DNA of 64,000 nt from assembly GCF_004519545.1 (NCBI RefSeq), contig NZ_SDKM01000008.1:1-64000 (forward strand). Reading direction: 5' to 3'. Of the stretch, positions 8,954 through 17,729 are shown piece by piece; position 1 is the stretch's first letter, and each line of letters begins with the position of its first letter. A model generated the notes under the pieces. That model did not search any database and had not been told where the DNA came from. It saw nothing but the letters and a program-made list of their open reading frames with translations. This DNA is from Nocardioides guangzhouensis (GTDB lineage: Bacteria; Actinomycetota; Actinomycetes; Propionibacteriales; Nocardioidaceae). The position numbers and the translations under genes were made by a program.

Positions 8954-9544
8954 ATGCGCAACCGCAGCCTGACCGAGCCGTCCGACACCACCGGGGCCCT
9001 CCGTGCCGCGATCGACCGCACCGGCTACTACCCGGAGGTCGTCACTGAGGGCGTCGAGGCCGCGGTCGCGGGGGAGCAGGTGAGCGCGTTCTACGTGCAC
9101 CACGAGCCGACGATCGAGCGCGACGAGGTCCGCCGGCACATCACGGTCGTGGTGCTGACCCCGAGCCGGCTGATCCTCGCGCACACCGACGAGCACACCG
9201 GCGACGACCTGCTCCCGCAGCCCTACACCTCCACCTCCACCGAGGCGATCGCGCTGTCGTCGGTCAAGTCGGTCGTGGTGACCCGGATGGTGGCCAACCC
9301 GACCTCCGGCCCGCAGCCGCCCGCCGAGGCGGTGCTCACCATCGGCTGGGGCGGGGTCGGCCGGCTCGACCTCGAGCCCGCCGGGTGCAGCGACCCGCAG
9401 TGCGAGGCCGACCACGGCTACACGGGCGTCCTCGCCGCGGACGACTTCTCCCTGCGCGTCTCGGCCGCGGCCGAAGGGCCCGACGCGGTCAACTCCCTGC
9501 TCGAGTTCGCGCAGGTGCTGTCGGCCGCGACCCAGCACAGGTGA
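8954..9544 (+). CDS. DUF5998 family protein
   Basis: Cytosolic protein of 196 residues with no membrane segment. Features include RTGYYPEVVTEGVE near the N-terminus, ITVVVLTPSRLILAHTDEH in the middle, and an acidic cysteine-containing stretch CSDPQCEADHGYTG near 142-155. It matches the DUF5998 proteins found in many actinobacteria, whose biochemical role is unknown. Its stop overlaps the GTG start of the phosphatase-superfamily gene by four bases, a pairing I recall from other actinobacteria, so the two probably work together. The start sits six bases after CAGACT (8942-8947), which again suggests a leaderless mRNA. Confidence 0.8.
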   Translation: MRNRSLTEPSDTTGALRAAIDRTGYYPEVVTEGVEAAVAGEQVSAFYVHHEPTIERDEVRRHITVVVLTPSRLILAHTDEHTGDDLLPQPYTSTSTEAIALSSVKSVVVTRMVANPTSGPQPPAEAVLTIGWGGVGRLDLEPAGCSDPQCEADHGYTGVLAADDFSLRVSAAAEGPDAVNSLLEFAQVLSAATQHR

Positions 9545-10695
9545 GCACGCACCGGGGGGACGACCCGCTGGCCACTCCGTCCCCGAACGGCTTCGTCGCC
9601 CCGGCCTACGGCAGCCGCTCGCTCGGCGACCTCGTCCCCGCGGTCGGGGCTGCCCTCGGCGTGGTCGACCGGGGCGCGCCGAGCGACCTCGTGCTGCCCT
9701 ACGCCCCGGCGTACGTCGTGTTCCTCGTCGACGGGCTCGGCCAGGTGCTGCTCGAGCGCTACGCCCATGCGGCGCCGTTCCTGGCCTCGCTGCTCGGCCG
9801 ACCCGGCACTGCCGGCGTCCCGTCGACCACCGCCACCTCGCTCACCTCGCTCGGCACCGCACTGCTGCCGGGTCAGCACGGGCTGGTCGGGTTCACCGCC
9901 CGCATCCCCGGCACCGACAAGCTGCTCAACCACCTGTTCTGGGACAAGTCCGTCGACCCCGTCGTGTGGCAGCCGCACCCGACCGCGTTCTCCCGGCTGG
10001 TGGCGGCCGGCGTGCACGTCACCGCGGTGAACAAGCGCGAGTTCGTCGGCTCCGGGCTCACGGTCGCTGCCCACCGGGGCGCGGAGTACGTCGGCGCGGA
10101 CAAGGTGGGCGAGCGGATCGCGGCGGCGATCACCGCGTCGGCCCAGCGACCGTCGCTGACCTACCTCTACGACGGTGACCTCGACTGGACCGGACACCGC
10201 TACGGCGTGGCCTCCACCGCGTGGCTCCAGCAGCTCGCGATGGTCGACGCCGCGGCCGAGCAGCTGCGCGAGGCGCTTCCCGCGTCGGTGCGACTGGTCG
10301 TGGTCGCCGACCACGGCATGGTCGACAGCCCGGTGTCCTCACGGATCGACGTGGACGAGGTGGCCGGCCTGCGTGACGGGGTGGTCCTGCTCGGTGGCGA
10401 AGCGCGCTTCCGTCACCTCTACTGCCGGCGCGGCGCCGTCGACGACGTGGCCGCCACCTGGCGCGAGGTGCTCGGTGACCGGGCCCGGGTGCTGACCCGG
10501 GACGAGGTCGTCGGCGAGGGCTGGCTGGGGCAGGTGGCGCCCGACGTACGCCCCCGGATCGGCGACGTCATGGTGGCCTGCCGCGGCGACCACGCGGTGA
10601 TGTCCACCCGCGACTTCGAGTACGAGAAGTCCCTGGTCGGCCTGCACGGGTCGCTCACCCCGGACGAGATGCTGATCCCGATCCTGATCGCCTGA
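9541..10695 (+). CDS. alkaline-phosphatase-superfamily phosphodiesterase / nucleotide pyrophosphatase
   Basis: Protein of 384 residues in the type I phosphodiesterase/nucleotide pyrophosphatase family. Metal-site landmarks are visible: VVFLVDGLG near residue 60, a threonine/serine-rich nucleophile region PSTTATSLTSLGT near 98-110, DLDWTGHRYG (second Asp and His), and VVADHGM near 258 (Asp-His pair). There is no signal peptide, so it is probably cytoplasmic. The family hydrolyses phosphate diesters or pyrophosphates; the substrate here is unknown. The GTG start overlaps the DUF5998 stop. The gene ends before a block of hairpin repeats that separates it from the converging multicopper oxidase. 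Confidence 0.83.
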   Translation: MSTHRGDDPLATPSPNGFVAPAYGSRSLGDLVPAVGAALGVVDRGAPSDLVLPYAPAYVVFLVDGLGQVLLERYAHAAPFLASLLGRPGTAGVPSTTATSLTSLGTALLPGQHGLVGFTARIPGTDKLLNHLFWDKSVDPVVWQPHPTAFSRLVAAGVHVTAVNKREFVGSGLTVAAHRGAEYVGADKVGERIAAAITASAQRPSLTYLYDGDLDWTGHRYGVASTAWLQQLAMVDAAAEQLREALPASVRLVVVADHGMVDSPVSSRIDVDEVAGLRDGVVLLGGEARFRHLYCRRGAVDDVAATWREVLGDRARVLTRDEVVGEGWLGQVAPDVRPRIGDVMVACRGDHAVMSTRDFEYEKSLVGLHGSLTPDEMLIPILIA

Positions 10696-10730
10696 GCCGG
10701 TCGCTCGGCCCGGCGGCGGCCGTCGTAAGC

Positions 10731-10856
10731 CCGCAATTGCAGCCGTATTGCATGTCGCGGGTCCAGGAATGTGTCATGCGGCTGCAATTGCGGCCTCGCG
10801 ACAGCGCGGCCCGCCACCGGACCTGTCATGCGGCTGCAATTGCGGCCGCATGACAG
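10731..10856. repeat. three copies of a GCAATTGC-centred palindromic repeat
   Basis: Copy 3 (10823-10856) is a 34-bp near-palindrome: 12-bp arms CTGTCATGCGGC / GCCGCATGACAG flank TGCAATTGCG, and 16 of 17 base pairs match. Copy 2 (10772-10804) has the same left half and a diverged right arm. Copy 1 (10731-10745) is a partial inverted copy, CCGCAATTGCAGCCG. The block lies between two convergent genes and could act as a bidirectional terminator or a REP-like element. Confidence 0.85.
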
Positions 10857-10863
10857 TCCGACC

Positions 10864-12303
10864 TCACTCCGGGTGGTTGCCGGGGGCGTCTCCGATGTCG
10901 TACGACGAGGTGACCCCGGCGTACATCAGGTGCGCGACCAGGCCCTCGGCCGCGTGCGGCAGGTTGTGGCAGTGGTCCATCCAGATGCCCGGGTTGTCGG
11001 CGACGAAGGCGATCTCGAACTCCTCGCCGGCGGCGACCTCCAGCGAGTCGATCCACCACGGGCTGCCGGTGGCCTCCTTCCCGTCCCGGGAGAGAACCAG
11101 GGCGTGGTGCCCGTGCAGGTGCATCGGGTGCGACTCGCCGCTGTTGTTCTCGATGTGGAAGACGGCGACGTCGCCCTCCTCGACCATGTACATCGGGATG
11201 TCCGGGAAGAGGTGGCCGTTGATGGTCCACCACATGCCGGGCTTCCCGTCCAGGAACCCCGGGCGTCGCCCGATCCGGTAGTCGAAGCGACGGTCGGGCG
11301 AGGACGCGTCGATGCCGGGGTCGGTGGGGGTGCCGTAGCCCAGGAAGTCGACGAACGTGCGCGGGGCCTTGGGCTCCGCCCCGCCGGTCGGGTCCTCGCC
11401 CAGGACCAGGGCCGTGGTGGCGCCGAAGTCGACCCGCGCCCCGCCCTCGGGGACGACCACACCGAGGTCGACCCGTGCGCCGGCGGTGAGCTTCACCGCG
11501 ACGTCACGGACCTCACCCGGCTCGTGCACGTCGGTCCCGTCCACCGCCAGCACCCGGTACGGTGCGCCGGTCACCCAGATCGGCATCAGCGCGTTGTCCG
11601 TGTTGACCACCCGGACCCGCACCTCGTCCCCGGGCTGCGCGTCGACGGTCTGCGTCCCCTCCGCGCCGTTCAGGGTCGGGGTGCTGCCGTAGCGGTGCAG
11701 CACGGCCACCTCGTCGCGCACCCCCTTGTCGGGCCGGCGCGGCTCGATCACCAGGGCCCCCAGCATGCCCTGGCGCACCTGCTCGTGGGAGACCTGGTGG
11801 GCGTGGTACCAGTACGTCCCGACCTGGTCGGCCCGGAAGCGGTAGGTGAAGGTCTTCCCGGGCTCGACGGCGTCCTGGGTCACGCCGGCGACGCCGTCCA
11901 TCGCGTTGGGCACGTCGATGCCGTGCCAGTGGATGGTGGTGCCGTCGGTGATGTCCTCGTTGCGCAGGGTGACCTCGACCAGGTCGCCCTGGGTGACCCG
12001 CAGCGTCGGGCCGGGGCTGGTGCCGTTGATGGTGATCCGGTCGCCGTCGCGGGCCGCGGTCAGGGTCTCGGTCACGTCGGCGGGGCGGCGCGACCGCTCG
12101 ACCAGCTCCGCGACCGGCGTACCGGGGTGGCCGGCGTGGTGCTCGTGCCCCGCCTCCGGGCCGCCGCCGTAGTCGGCGTACCCCATCTGCGTGATGTCGT
12201 AGCTGTCGGGCAGCCGGCTGTCCCACCACAGCCAGGCGATCGGCGTGACGACGACTGCGGTCGCCAGGAGGGCCAGCGGCAACCGCAGTCGTCTGACTTG
12301 CAC
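10864..12303 (-). CDS. multicopper oxidase, membrane-anchored
   Basis: Protein of 479 residues with one N-terminal membrane segment (about residues 8-27) and an extracytoplasmic three-cupredoxin-like body. All copper motifs are visible: HWHG at 125-128, HAH at 167-169, HPMHLHGH near 392, and HCH at 444 followed by a further histidine and a methionine, as at a type 1 site. Such laccase/CopA/nitrite-reductase-like enzymes oxidise phenols or metals and use oxygen. The GTG start has GGAGCT seven bases upstream and lies 10 bases after the small membrane gene, so the two form an operon. A histidine-rich stretch (GHEHHAGH, 52-59) could bind copper. Confidence 0.88.
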   Translation of the reverse strand: MQVRRLRLPLALLATAVVVTPIAWLWWDSRLPDSYDITQMGYADYGGGPEAGHEHHAGHPGTPVAELVERSRRPADVTETLTAARDGDRITINGTSPGPTLRVTQGDLVEVTLRNEDITDGTTIHWHGIDVPNAMDGVAGVTQDAVEPGKTFTYRFRADQVGTYWYHAHQVSHEQVRQGMLGALVIEPRRPDKGVRDEVAVLHRYGSTPTLNGAEGTQTVDAQPGDEVRVRVVNTDNALMPIWVTGAPYRVLAVDGTDVHEPGEVRDVAVKLTAGARVDLGVVVPEGGARVDFGATTALVLGEDPTGGAEPKAPRTFVDFLGYGTPTDPGIDASSPDRRFDYRIGRRPGFLDGKPGMWWTINGHLFPDIPMYMVEEGDVAVFHIENNSGESHPMHLHGHHALVLSRDGKEATGSPWWIDSLEVAAGEEFEIAFVADNPGIWMDHCHNLPHAAEGLVAHLMYAGVTSSYDIGDAPGNHPE

Positions 12304-12313
12304 GGAGCTCCGA

Positions 12314-12787
12314 TCAGGCCGAGACCGACACCGGCTCCTCGTCGGCCGGCTTCGCCACCGAGGAGGCACGTCGACCCGCCATGACCGCGGTTCCGAAGAG
12401 CACGAACGCGTTCACGCCATGGAGCGCGCCCAGCGCCGAGACCTCGTGACCGAAGATGCCGAGCATGACCTGCAGCACCACCAGGCCGAGCACCCCGAAC
12501 GCGAACGCGACACCGCGGGGGATCCGGGCGAAGAAGGACACGATCACGAGGGCCAGGGCGAGGAGCGGGATGATCATCATCCCGTTCTGGCCGTGGATCA
12601 TCAGGCCGGTGAACTCGTCGAACGGCTTGGTCCCGTTGTCGAACGCGTCCTCGAAGGTCTGCTTGTCCACGACGCCACCGTCGTCGACCCAGATGCCCAT
12701 GCCGGCGATGCCCCACACCATCACCGAGGCCTGGACCACCACTTCGAACGCGATCAGGTACGCCAGGACGCGATAGGTCGCTCTCAT
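12314..12787 (-). CDS. four-helix membrane protein (DUF6220-like) next to multicopper oxidase
   Basis: Protein of 157 residues with four predicted helices (about 5-27, 72-88, 93-112 and 120-140). Conserved-looking histidines sit at helix ends (LMIHGQNG, GHEVSALGALHG), reminiscent of small heme- or metal-binding membrane proteins such as DUF6220. It has the ribosome site AAGGGG before ATG 12787, and its stop lies 10 bases upstream of the oxidase start, so the two are co-transcribed. A role in electron transfer to or assembly of the oxidase is possible but only inferred. Confidence 0.72.
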   Translation of the reverse strand: MRATYRVLAYLIAFEVVVQASVMVWGIAGMGIWVDDGGVVDKQTFEDAFDNGTKPFDEFTGLMIHGQNGMMIIPLLALALVIVSFFARIPRGVAFAFGVLGLVVLQVMLGIFGHEVSALGALHGVNAFVLFGTAVMAGRRASSVAKPADEEPVSVSA

Positions 12788-13095
12788 CCGGTTCCCCTTC
12801 TTCCGGGGGCGCGCGTCGTTGCGCGCACCCTGTCAAACCCCTCTTTCCAGCATCGACCGCGCGGACGGTGCCGGGAATGGCACGACCGGGCCAGACGTGC
12901 CCCGGCTCGACCCGAGGCGCGTGGCCGGCCGGAGGCCGGTGAGTTTGGCCGGGACCCGGCAGATGGTTGACGGGGCAACGACGCCGAGAGTTGGATCGGT
13001 AGACCTGAACGGGTGCGGACACCGGGGGGCACTCCGCGACGGTGCGGGCCGGCGTACGTCGGTCCGGTCTTGGGCACCGACTCGGAGGAGACCCT
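12788..13095. other. 308-base divergent intergenic region, no gene
   Basis: Lies between the leftward membrane gene and the rightward beta-glucosidase. It contains a GCGCGC...GCGCGC hairpin near 12805-12822, a -35-like TTGACG at 12967, a -10-like TAGACC at 13000 (not at standard spacing) and GGAGGAG just before the glucosidase start. No convincing operator or RNA was seen. Confidence 0.5.
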
Positions 13096-15405
13096 GTGAA
13101 GAGACACGCGACCGTCGCCCTGCTGGCGGCGGCAACCCTGGCGGTCGGAGCGGTGGCGAGCAGCGCTCCGTCCACCCCGACCTCGAGCGACGAGGTGGCA
13201 CTGGCGCCGGTCGGACCGGCCCCCGGCAGCAATGTCGAGAAGCGCGTCGACGCGCTGCTCGAGCGGATGACCACCGAGGAGAAGCTGCAGCAGGTGCAGC
13301 TGCTGTCCGACGGCCAGGTCACCGACGAGGACGCCCGCAAGGGCGTGGGCGGGGTGTTCAGCCTCGTCGACCCGGCCCGGATCGACGAGCTCCAGCACAT
13401 CGCGGTGGAGGAGTCGCGGCTCGGGATCCCGATCCTGTTCGCCTACGACACCATCCATGGCTACCGGACGATCTTCCCGGTGCCGCTCGGGGCCGCCAGC
13501 TCGTTCGATCCCGAGGTCGCCCGGACCGATGCGACCATCGGCGCCCGCGAGTCCGCGACGGTCGGGCTGAAGCAGATCTACAGCCCGATGGTCGACCTGT
13601 CGCACGAGCCCCGGTGGGGCCGGATCGTCGAGGGCGGGGGAGAGGACCCCTACCTCAACGCGGTGCTGGCCGCGGCCCGCGTGAAGGGCGCGCAGGGAGA
13701 CGACTACGCGGCCCGGGACAAGGTGGTCACGAGCGTCAAGCACTTCGTGGCCTACGGCCAGCCGGAGGGTGGCCGCGACTACAACACGACCGACATGTCC
13801 GAGTCCCGGCTGCGCAACTACTACCTGCCGCCGTTCAAGGCCGCCATCGACGCCGGCGCGGACACCGTCATGTGCTCGTTCAACTCGATCAACGGCGTGC
13901 CCGGATGCGCGAACAGGTACACCGAGACCGACATCCTCAAGAAGGAGTGGGGCTTCGACGGGTTCATCGAGAGCGACTACACCGCGGTCTCGGAGACCCG
14001 GGCCTGCCCGCCGCGCAAGCCCGATGAAGGGCCGTGCGGCCACGGCACCGCCGCCGACGGGCCGGAGGCAGCCGCGAACGCGCTGATGGCCGGTACCGAC
14101 TCCGAGATGGTGAGCACCCACATCCGCGACAACGGGGCGCAGCTGCTGCGGGAGGGCCGGATCAGCCGGGCCCGCCTCGACGACGCCGTACGCCGGATCC
14201 TGCGGATCAAGTTCCGGGCCGGCCTCTTCGACCACCCGTACGTCGACCAGGCGGAGGCGGCGGACGAGTCGAGCTTCCTCACCGACGACGACCGCGCCGC
14301 GGCTCGCGAGGCTGCCGGCCGCTCGATGGTGCTGCTGAAGAACCACGACGCCACGCTGCCGTTCGACGCGTCGAAGAAGACCGCGGTGATCGGCCCGCTC
14401 GGCAAGGACCAGCACAGCGTGCTCGGTCCCTGGTGGGGACGCGGCCGCGACGAGGACGCGGTCAGTGTCTTCGACGGGGTGAGCGAGCAGTCGCCGGGCG
14501 CGACGTACGCCGAGGGCTGCACGCTGACGCCCAGCGAGCCGCCGAGCAACACCCCGGAGGACGAGTGCGCCTCGGACGCGGGGTTCGCGGAGGCGGTCGC
14601 GGCGGCCGAGGCGGCCGACCAGGTCGTGCTGACCGTCGGTGAGACCCGCGAGATGAGCGGCGAGGCGGCCTCGCGCACGACGCTCGACCTGCCCGGCCGG
14701 CAGGAGGAGCTGATCGAGGCGATCAAGGCGACCGGCACGCCGTTCGTCGTGGTACTGCTCAACGGGCGGCCGCTGACCCTGGGCGACGTCGCCGGGGACT
14801 CCCCGGCGATGCTCGAGGCGTGGTTCCCGGGCGTCGAGGCCGGCAACGCGGTCGCGGACGTGGTGTTCGGGAAGGTGAACCCCGGCGGGAAGCTGCCGGT
14901 GTCGTTCCCGCAGCGGCTCGGCCAGGTGCCGATCTACTACAACCACGAGCCGACCGGACGGCCGTGCGACGTCACGCAGAAGTACAACTCGCGCTACCGC
15001 GACCTGCGCTCCTGCGACCCGCTCTACGAGTTCGGCTTCGGGCTCAGCTACACGTCCTTCGACATCTCGGGCCTGACCCTGGACCGGCGCACGATGAGCC
15101 GCAACGGGCGGGTGAAGGTGAGCGTCACCGTGAAGAACACCGGCGAGCGCAAGGGCGACGAGGTGGTGCAGCTCTACCTGCGCGACCCGGTGGCCAGCAT
15201 CGCCCAGCCGGTACGCCGCCTGCGCGGCTTCGAGCGGGTGACCCTCGCGCCCGGCCAGACCCAGCGGGTCGGCTTCACCCTCGACCGGGACGACGTCGGG
15301 TTCCGGGACAACCGCGGGAAGCTCGTGGTCGAGCCCGGCGAGATCCAGGTGTACGTCGGGAGCTCGGCGCGGGCGGACCTGACCGACTCGTTCCGGGTGC
15401 GGTGA
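13096..15405 (+). CDS. secreted GH3 beta-glucosidase (BglX-like)
   Basis: Protein of 769 residues with a signal peptide (about 1-25, VKRHATVALLAAATLAVGAVASS). It has the GH3 TIM barrel (about 45-360, with KHFVAYG and the nucleophile Asp294 in ESDYTAV), the second alpha/beta sandwich domain (about 390-600), and a C-terminal fibronectin-III-like domain (about 660-765). It should release glucose or related sugars from beta-linked oligosaccharides outside the membrane. SDY rather than SDW at the nucleophile is seen in BglX-type enzymes. GTG 13096 follows GGAGGAG. The nearest genes are not sugar transporters, so it may act alone; a terminator hairpin follows. Confidence 0.9.
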   Translation: MKRHATVALLAAATLAVGAVASSAPSTPTSSDEVALAPVGPAPGSNVEKRVDALLERMTTEEKLQQVQLLSDGQVTDEDARKGVGGVFSLVDPARIDELQHIAVEESRLGIPILFAYDTIHGYRTIFPVPLGAASSFDPEVARTDATIGARESATVGLKQIYSPMVDLSHEPRWGRIVEGGGEDPYLNAVLAAARVKGAQGDDYAARDKVVTSVKHFVAYGQPEGGRDYNTTDMSESRLRNYYLPPFKAAIDAGADTVMCSFNSINGVPGCANRYTETDILKKEWGFDGFIESDYTAVSETRACPPRKPDEGPCGHGTAADGPEAAANALMAGTDSEMVSTHIRDNGAQLLREGRISRARLDDAVRRILRIKFRAGLFDHPYVDQAEAADESSFLTDDDRAAAREAAGRSMVLLKNHDATLPFDASKKTAVIGPLGKDQHSVLGPWWGRGRDEDAVSVFDGVSEQSPGATYAEGCTLTPSEPPSNTPEDECASDAGFAEAVAAAEAADQVVLTVGETREMSGEAASRTTLDLPGRQEELIEAIKATGTPFVVVLLNGRPLTLGDVAGDSPAMLEAWFPGVEAGNAVADVVFGKVNPGGKLPVSFPQRLGQVPIYYNHEPTGRPCDVTQKYNSRYRDLRSCDPLYEFGFGLSYTSFDISGLTLDRRTMSRNGRVKVSVTVKNTGERKGDEVVQLYLRDPVASIAQPVRRLRGFERVTLAPGQTQRVGFTLDRDDVGFRDNRGKLVVEPGEIQVYVGSSARADLTDSFRVR

Positions 15406-15434
15406 GGCGGGTCGAGGTCTCCTGACTGGTGAAG

Positions 15435-15474
15435 CCGGCGCTTCCCACGCGAGCCATCGTGTGGGAGGCGCCGG
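15435..15474. terminator. bidirectional terminator hairpin
   Basis: A 15-bp stem (15435-15449 with 15460-15474, starting CCGGCGC and ending GCGCCGG, with G-T/mismatch positions inside) sits between the convergent glucosidase and permease genes. Confidence 0.75.
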
Positions 15475-15498
15475 TCCCGTCTGGGAAGCAGGCGACGC

Positions 15499-16953
15499 TC
15501 AGCGCTCGGCGTCGTCCCGGGTGCGGGTGGTGGTGGGGTGCAGCAGCGAGTGCCGGTAGCCGTAGCCGGCGTACACCGCAAGGCCGATCAGGAACCACAC
15601 CACGAACCGGAGCCAGGTGACCGGGGACAGGTAGGTGATCAGCCACAGCGAGGCGACCACGCCGAGGGCGGGCACCACCGGCATCCCGGGGGCGCGGAAG
15701 CCGCGCTCCATCTCGGGGGAGCGGTAGCGGAGCACGATCACCGCCGAGCACACGATCGCGAACGCCAGCAGAATGCCGATGTTGGTCAGCTCGGCGGCCT
15801 CCGCGATGGGGGTGAAGCCGGCGATCAGCGCAGACCCGACGCCGACGATCCAGGTGACCCGCGCGGGCACGTGGTGCTTCCGGTCGACCGCCGCGAACCA
15901 GCGGGGGAGCAGGCCGTCGCGGGCCATCGCGAACCAGACCCGGGTGACCGCGAACATGAAGGTGAACATCACGGTCGCGATGCCGAGGATCGCGCCGACC
16001 GAGATCAGCGTCGCCACCCCGGGAAGGCCGACGTCCTCGAAGGCCTGCGCGAACGCCGACTCCTCGTCGATCTCGGTGTAGTCGACCATGCCGGTCAGCA
16101 CCAGGCAGGCCAGGACGTAGAGCACCATCGAGATCGCCAGCGACAGGATGATCGCCTTCGGCAGCGCCCGTCGGGCGTCAGCGGACTCCTCGGCGGCGGT
16201 GCTCATCGCGTCGTACCCGAAGACCGCGAAGAAGACCACGGCAGCGCCCGCGAAGACGCCGCTCCACCCGAACGGCAGGAACGGCGTGTAGTTGTCGGTG
16301 TTGATGTAGAACGCGCCGATCGCGACGATCAGCACGACCAACCCGACCTTGAGCCAGACCAGGATCGACTCGAACCGCGCCGCGTTGCGCACCCCGCGGG
16401 TCAGCACGAACGCGATCAGCAGGCACAGCACCACCGCGAACAGGTCGACCACCCGGCCGGGCTCGTCGGGTTCGCTGCCGGGCGCGCCCATCATCCACTC
16501 CGGCAGCCCGAGCCCGACCTGGTCGACGAGGAAGCCGAAGTACCCGGAGATGCCGATGCCGACCACGGCGACGATGGCGGTGTACTCCAGCAGCAGGTCC
16601 CAGCCGATGAACCAGCCGACGCCCTCGCCGAGCACCGCGTAGCCGTAGGTGTACGCCGACCCGGCCTTCGGGATCATGCTCGCGAACTCGGCGTACGACA
16701 GGGCGGCGCAGGCGCTGGCCAGCCCGGCCACCAGGAACGAGAACAGCACCCCGGGACCGGCGTCCTCCTTGGCCACCGCACCGGCCAGCGAGAAGACGCC
16801 GGCGCCGATGATGCCGCCGATCCCGAGGGCGGTGAGCTGCCAGAGGCCGAGGGCGCGCTCGAGCCCGCCCTCCTCACCCGTCTCGCCGTCGTCGATCTGC
16901 GCCACCGGCTTGCGCCGGAAGATGCCGGTCTCGCCCGTCGAGAGGATGCCCAT
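15499..16953 (-). CDS. APC-family amino acid permease
   Basis: Protein of 484 residues with 12 or more hydrophobic helices. APC landmarks are GIGGIIGAGVFSLAG (helix 1), ALSYAEFASMIPKAGSAYTYGYA (helices 2-3), FFAVFGYDAMSTAAEES, and VTRVWFAMARDGLLP. This resembles cationic amino-acid transporters of the YfnA/CAT group. ATG 16953 was chosen because GGGAGGG lies upstream; an earlier in-frame ATG has no ribosome site. It is one of three APC permeases of this group in the window (22475 and 53482 are the others). The substrate is not determinable. Confidence 0.88.
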   Translation of the reverse strand: MGILSTGETGIFRRKPVAQIDDGETGEEGGLERALGLWQLTALGIGGIIGAGVFSLAGAVAKEDAGPGVLFSFLVAGLASACAALSYAEFASMIPKAGSAYTYGYAVLGEGVGWFIGWDLLLEYTAIVAVVGIGISGYFGFLVDQVGLGLPEWMMGAPGSEPDEPGRVVDLFAVVLCLLIAFVLTRGVRNAARFESILVWLKVGLVVLIVAIGAFYINTDNYTPFLPFGWSGVFAGAAVVFFAVFGYDAMSTAAEESADARRALPKAIILSLAISMVLYVLACLVLTGMVDYTEIDEESAFAQAFEDVGLPGVATLISVGAILGIATVMFTFMFAVTRVWFAMARDGLLPRWFAAVDRKHHVPARVTWIVGVGSALIAGFTPIAEAAELTNIGILLAFAIVCSAVIVLRYRSPEMERGFRAPGMPVVPALGVVASLWLITYLSPVTWLRFVVWFLIGLAVYAGYGYRHSLLHPTTTRTRDDAER

Positions 16954-17010
16954 GGGTCCCACCCTCCCGGTGGCCCGCGCGGAGGGCAACGGGCTGCGCG
17001 GGCGGGCGCG

Positions 17011-17667
17011 TCAGCCGAAGGGCAGTGGCTCCGGGGCCAGGCTGACCGCCTTCGCGCGGGCCGCGGTGAGCCGGCGGCGGTGGTGCTGGCGGCACAGGAC
17101 CTCGTAGGCCACGTCCACCTCGGCCGGCTCCTCGGCCGACGCGGTGTCGCCGACCACGATCACCTCGCCCTCGGTGACCATCGCGCCGTTCTCGGTGCGG
17201 GCGTTGTGGGTGGCGCGCTTGCCGCACCAGCACAGGGCCTCCACCTGCAGCACGTTCATCCGGTCGGCGAGCTCGACCAGACGGGCGCTGCCCGGGAAGA
17301 GCAGCGACCGGAAGTCGGTGAGGATGCCGAACGCGAACACGTCGATCTGGAGCTCGTCGACGATCCGGGCGAGCTGGTCGACCTGGCGGGAGGAGTAGAA
17401 CTGCGCCTCGTCGCAGATCAGGTAGTCGATGCGGCCGCCCTGGGTGAGCGTGTGCACGACGTAGGTCCAGAAGTCGAAGTCCGTGGCGACCTCGATCGCC
17501 TCGTGGGTCAGCCCGAGGCGGGACGAGAGGGTGGCCTCCCCGGCCCGGTCGTGGGTGGTGAAGATCCGTCCGATCCGGCCGCGCGCCGCGTGGTTGTGGT
17601 TGGTCTGCAGCGCCAGCGTGCTCTTGCCCGAGTCCATGGTGCCGGTGAAGAAGTGAAGTTCAGCCAC
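17011..17667 (-). CDS. tdk: thymidine kinase (type II)
   Basis: Protein of 218 residues that phosphorylates thymidine to dTMP in the salvage pathway. The P-loop is GTMDSGKS (9-16), the catalytic Glu87 lies in CDEAQF, and the zinc ribbon uses Cys146, Cys148, Cys192 and His195. The GTG start at 17667 gives the family's usual AELHFFTG N-terminus; a TTG three codons earlier is possible. CATGAT ends eight bases before the GTG, so the mRNA may be leaderless. It is divergent from the rhodanese gene. Confidence 0.92.
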   Translation of the reverse strand: MAELHFFTGTMDSGKSTLALQTNHNHAARGRIGRIFTTHDRAGEATLSSRLGLTHEAIEVATDFDFWTYVVHTLTQGGRIDYLICDEAQFYSSRQVDQLARIVDELQIDVFAFGILTDFRSLLFPGSARLVELADRMNVLQVEALCWCGKRATHNARTENGAMVTEGEVIVVGDTASAEEPAEVDVAYEVLCRQHHRRRLTAARAKAVSLAPEPLPFG

Positions 17668-17729
17668 GAGGCGCAATCATGCCAGCCGGGTGGGCTTGTC
17701 CGACGCAGCCCGTACGGGACACTGAGGGC

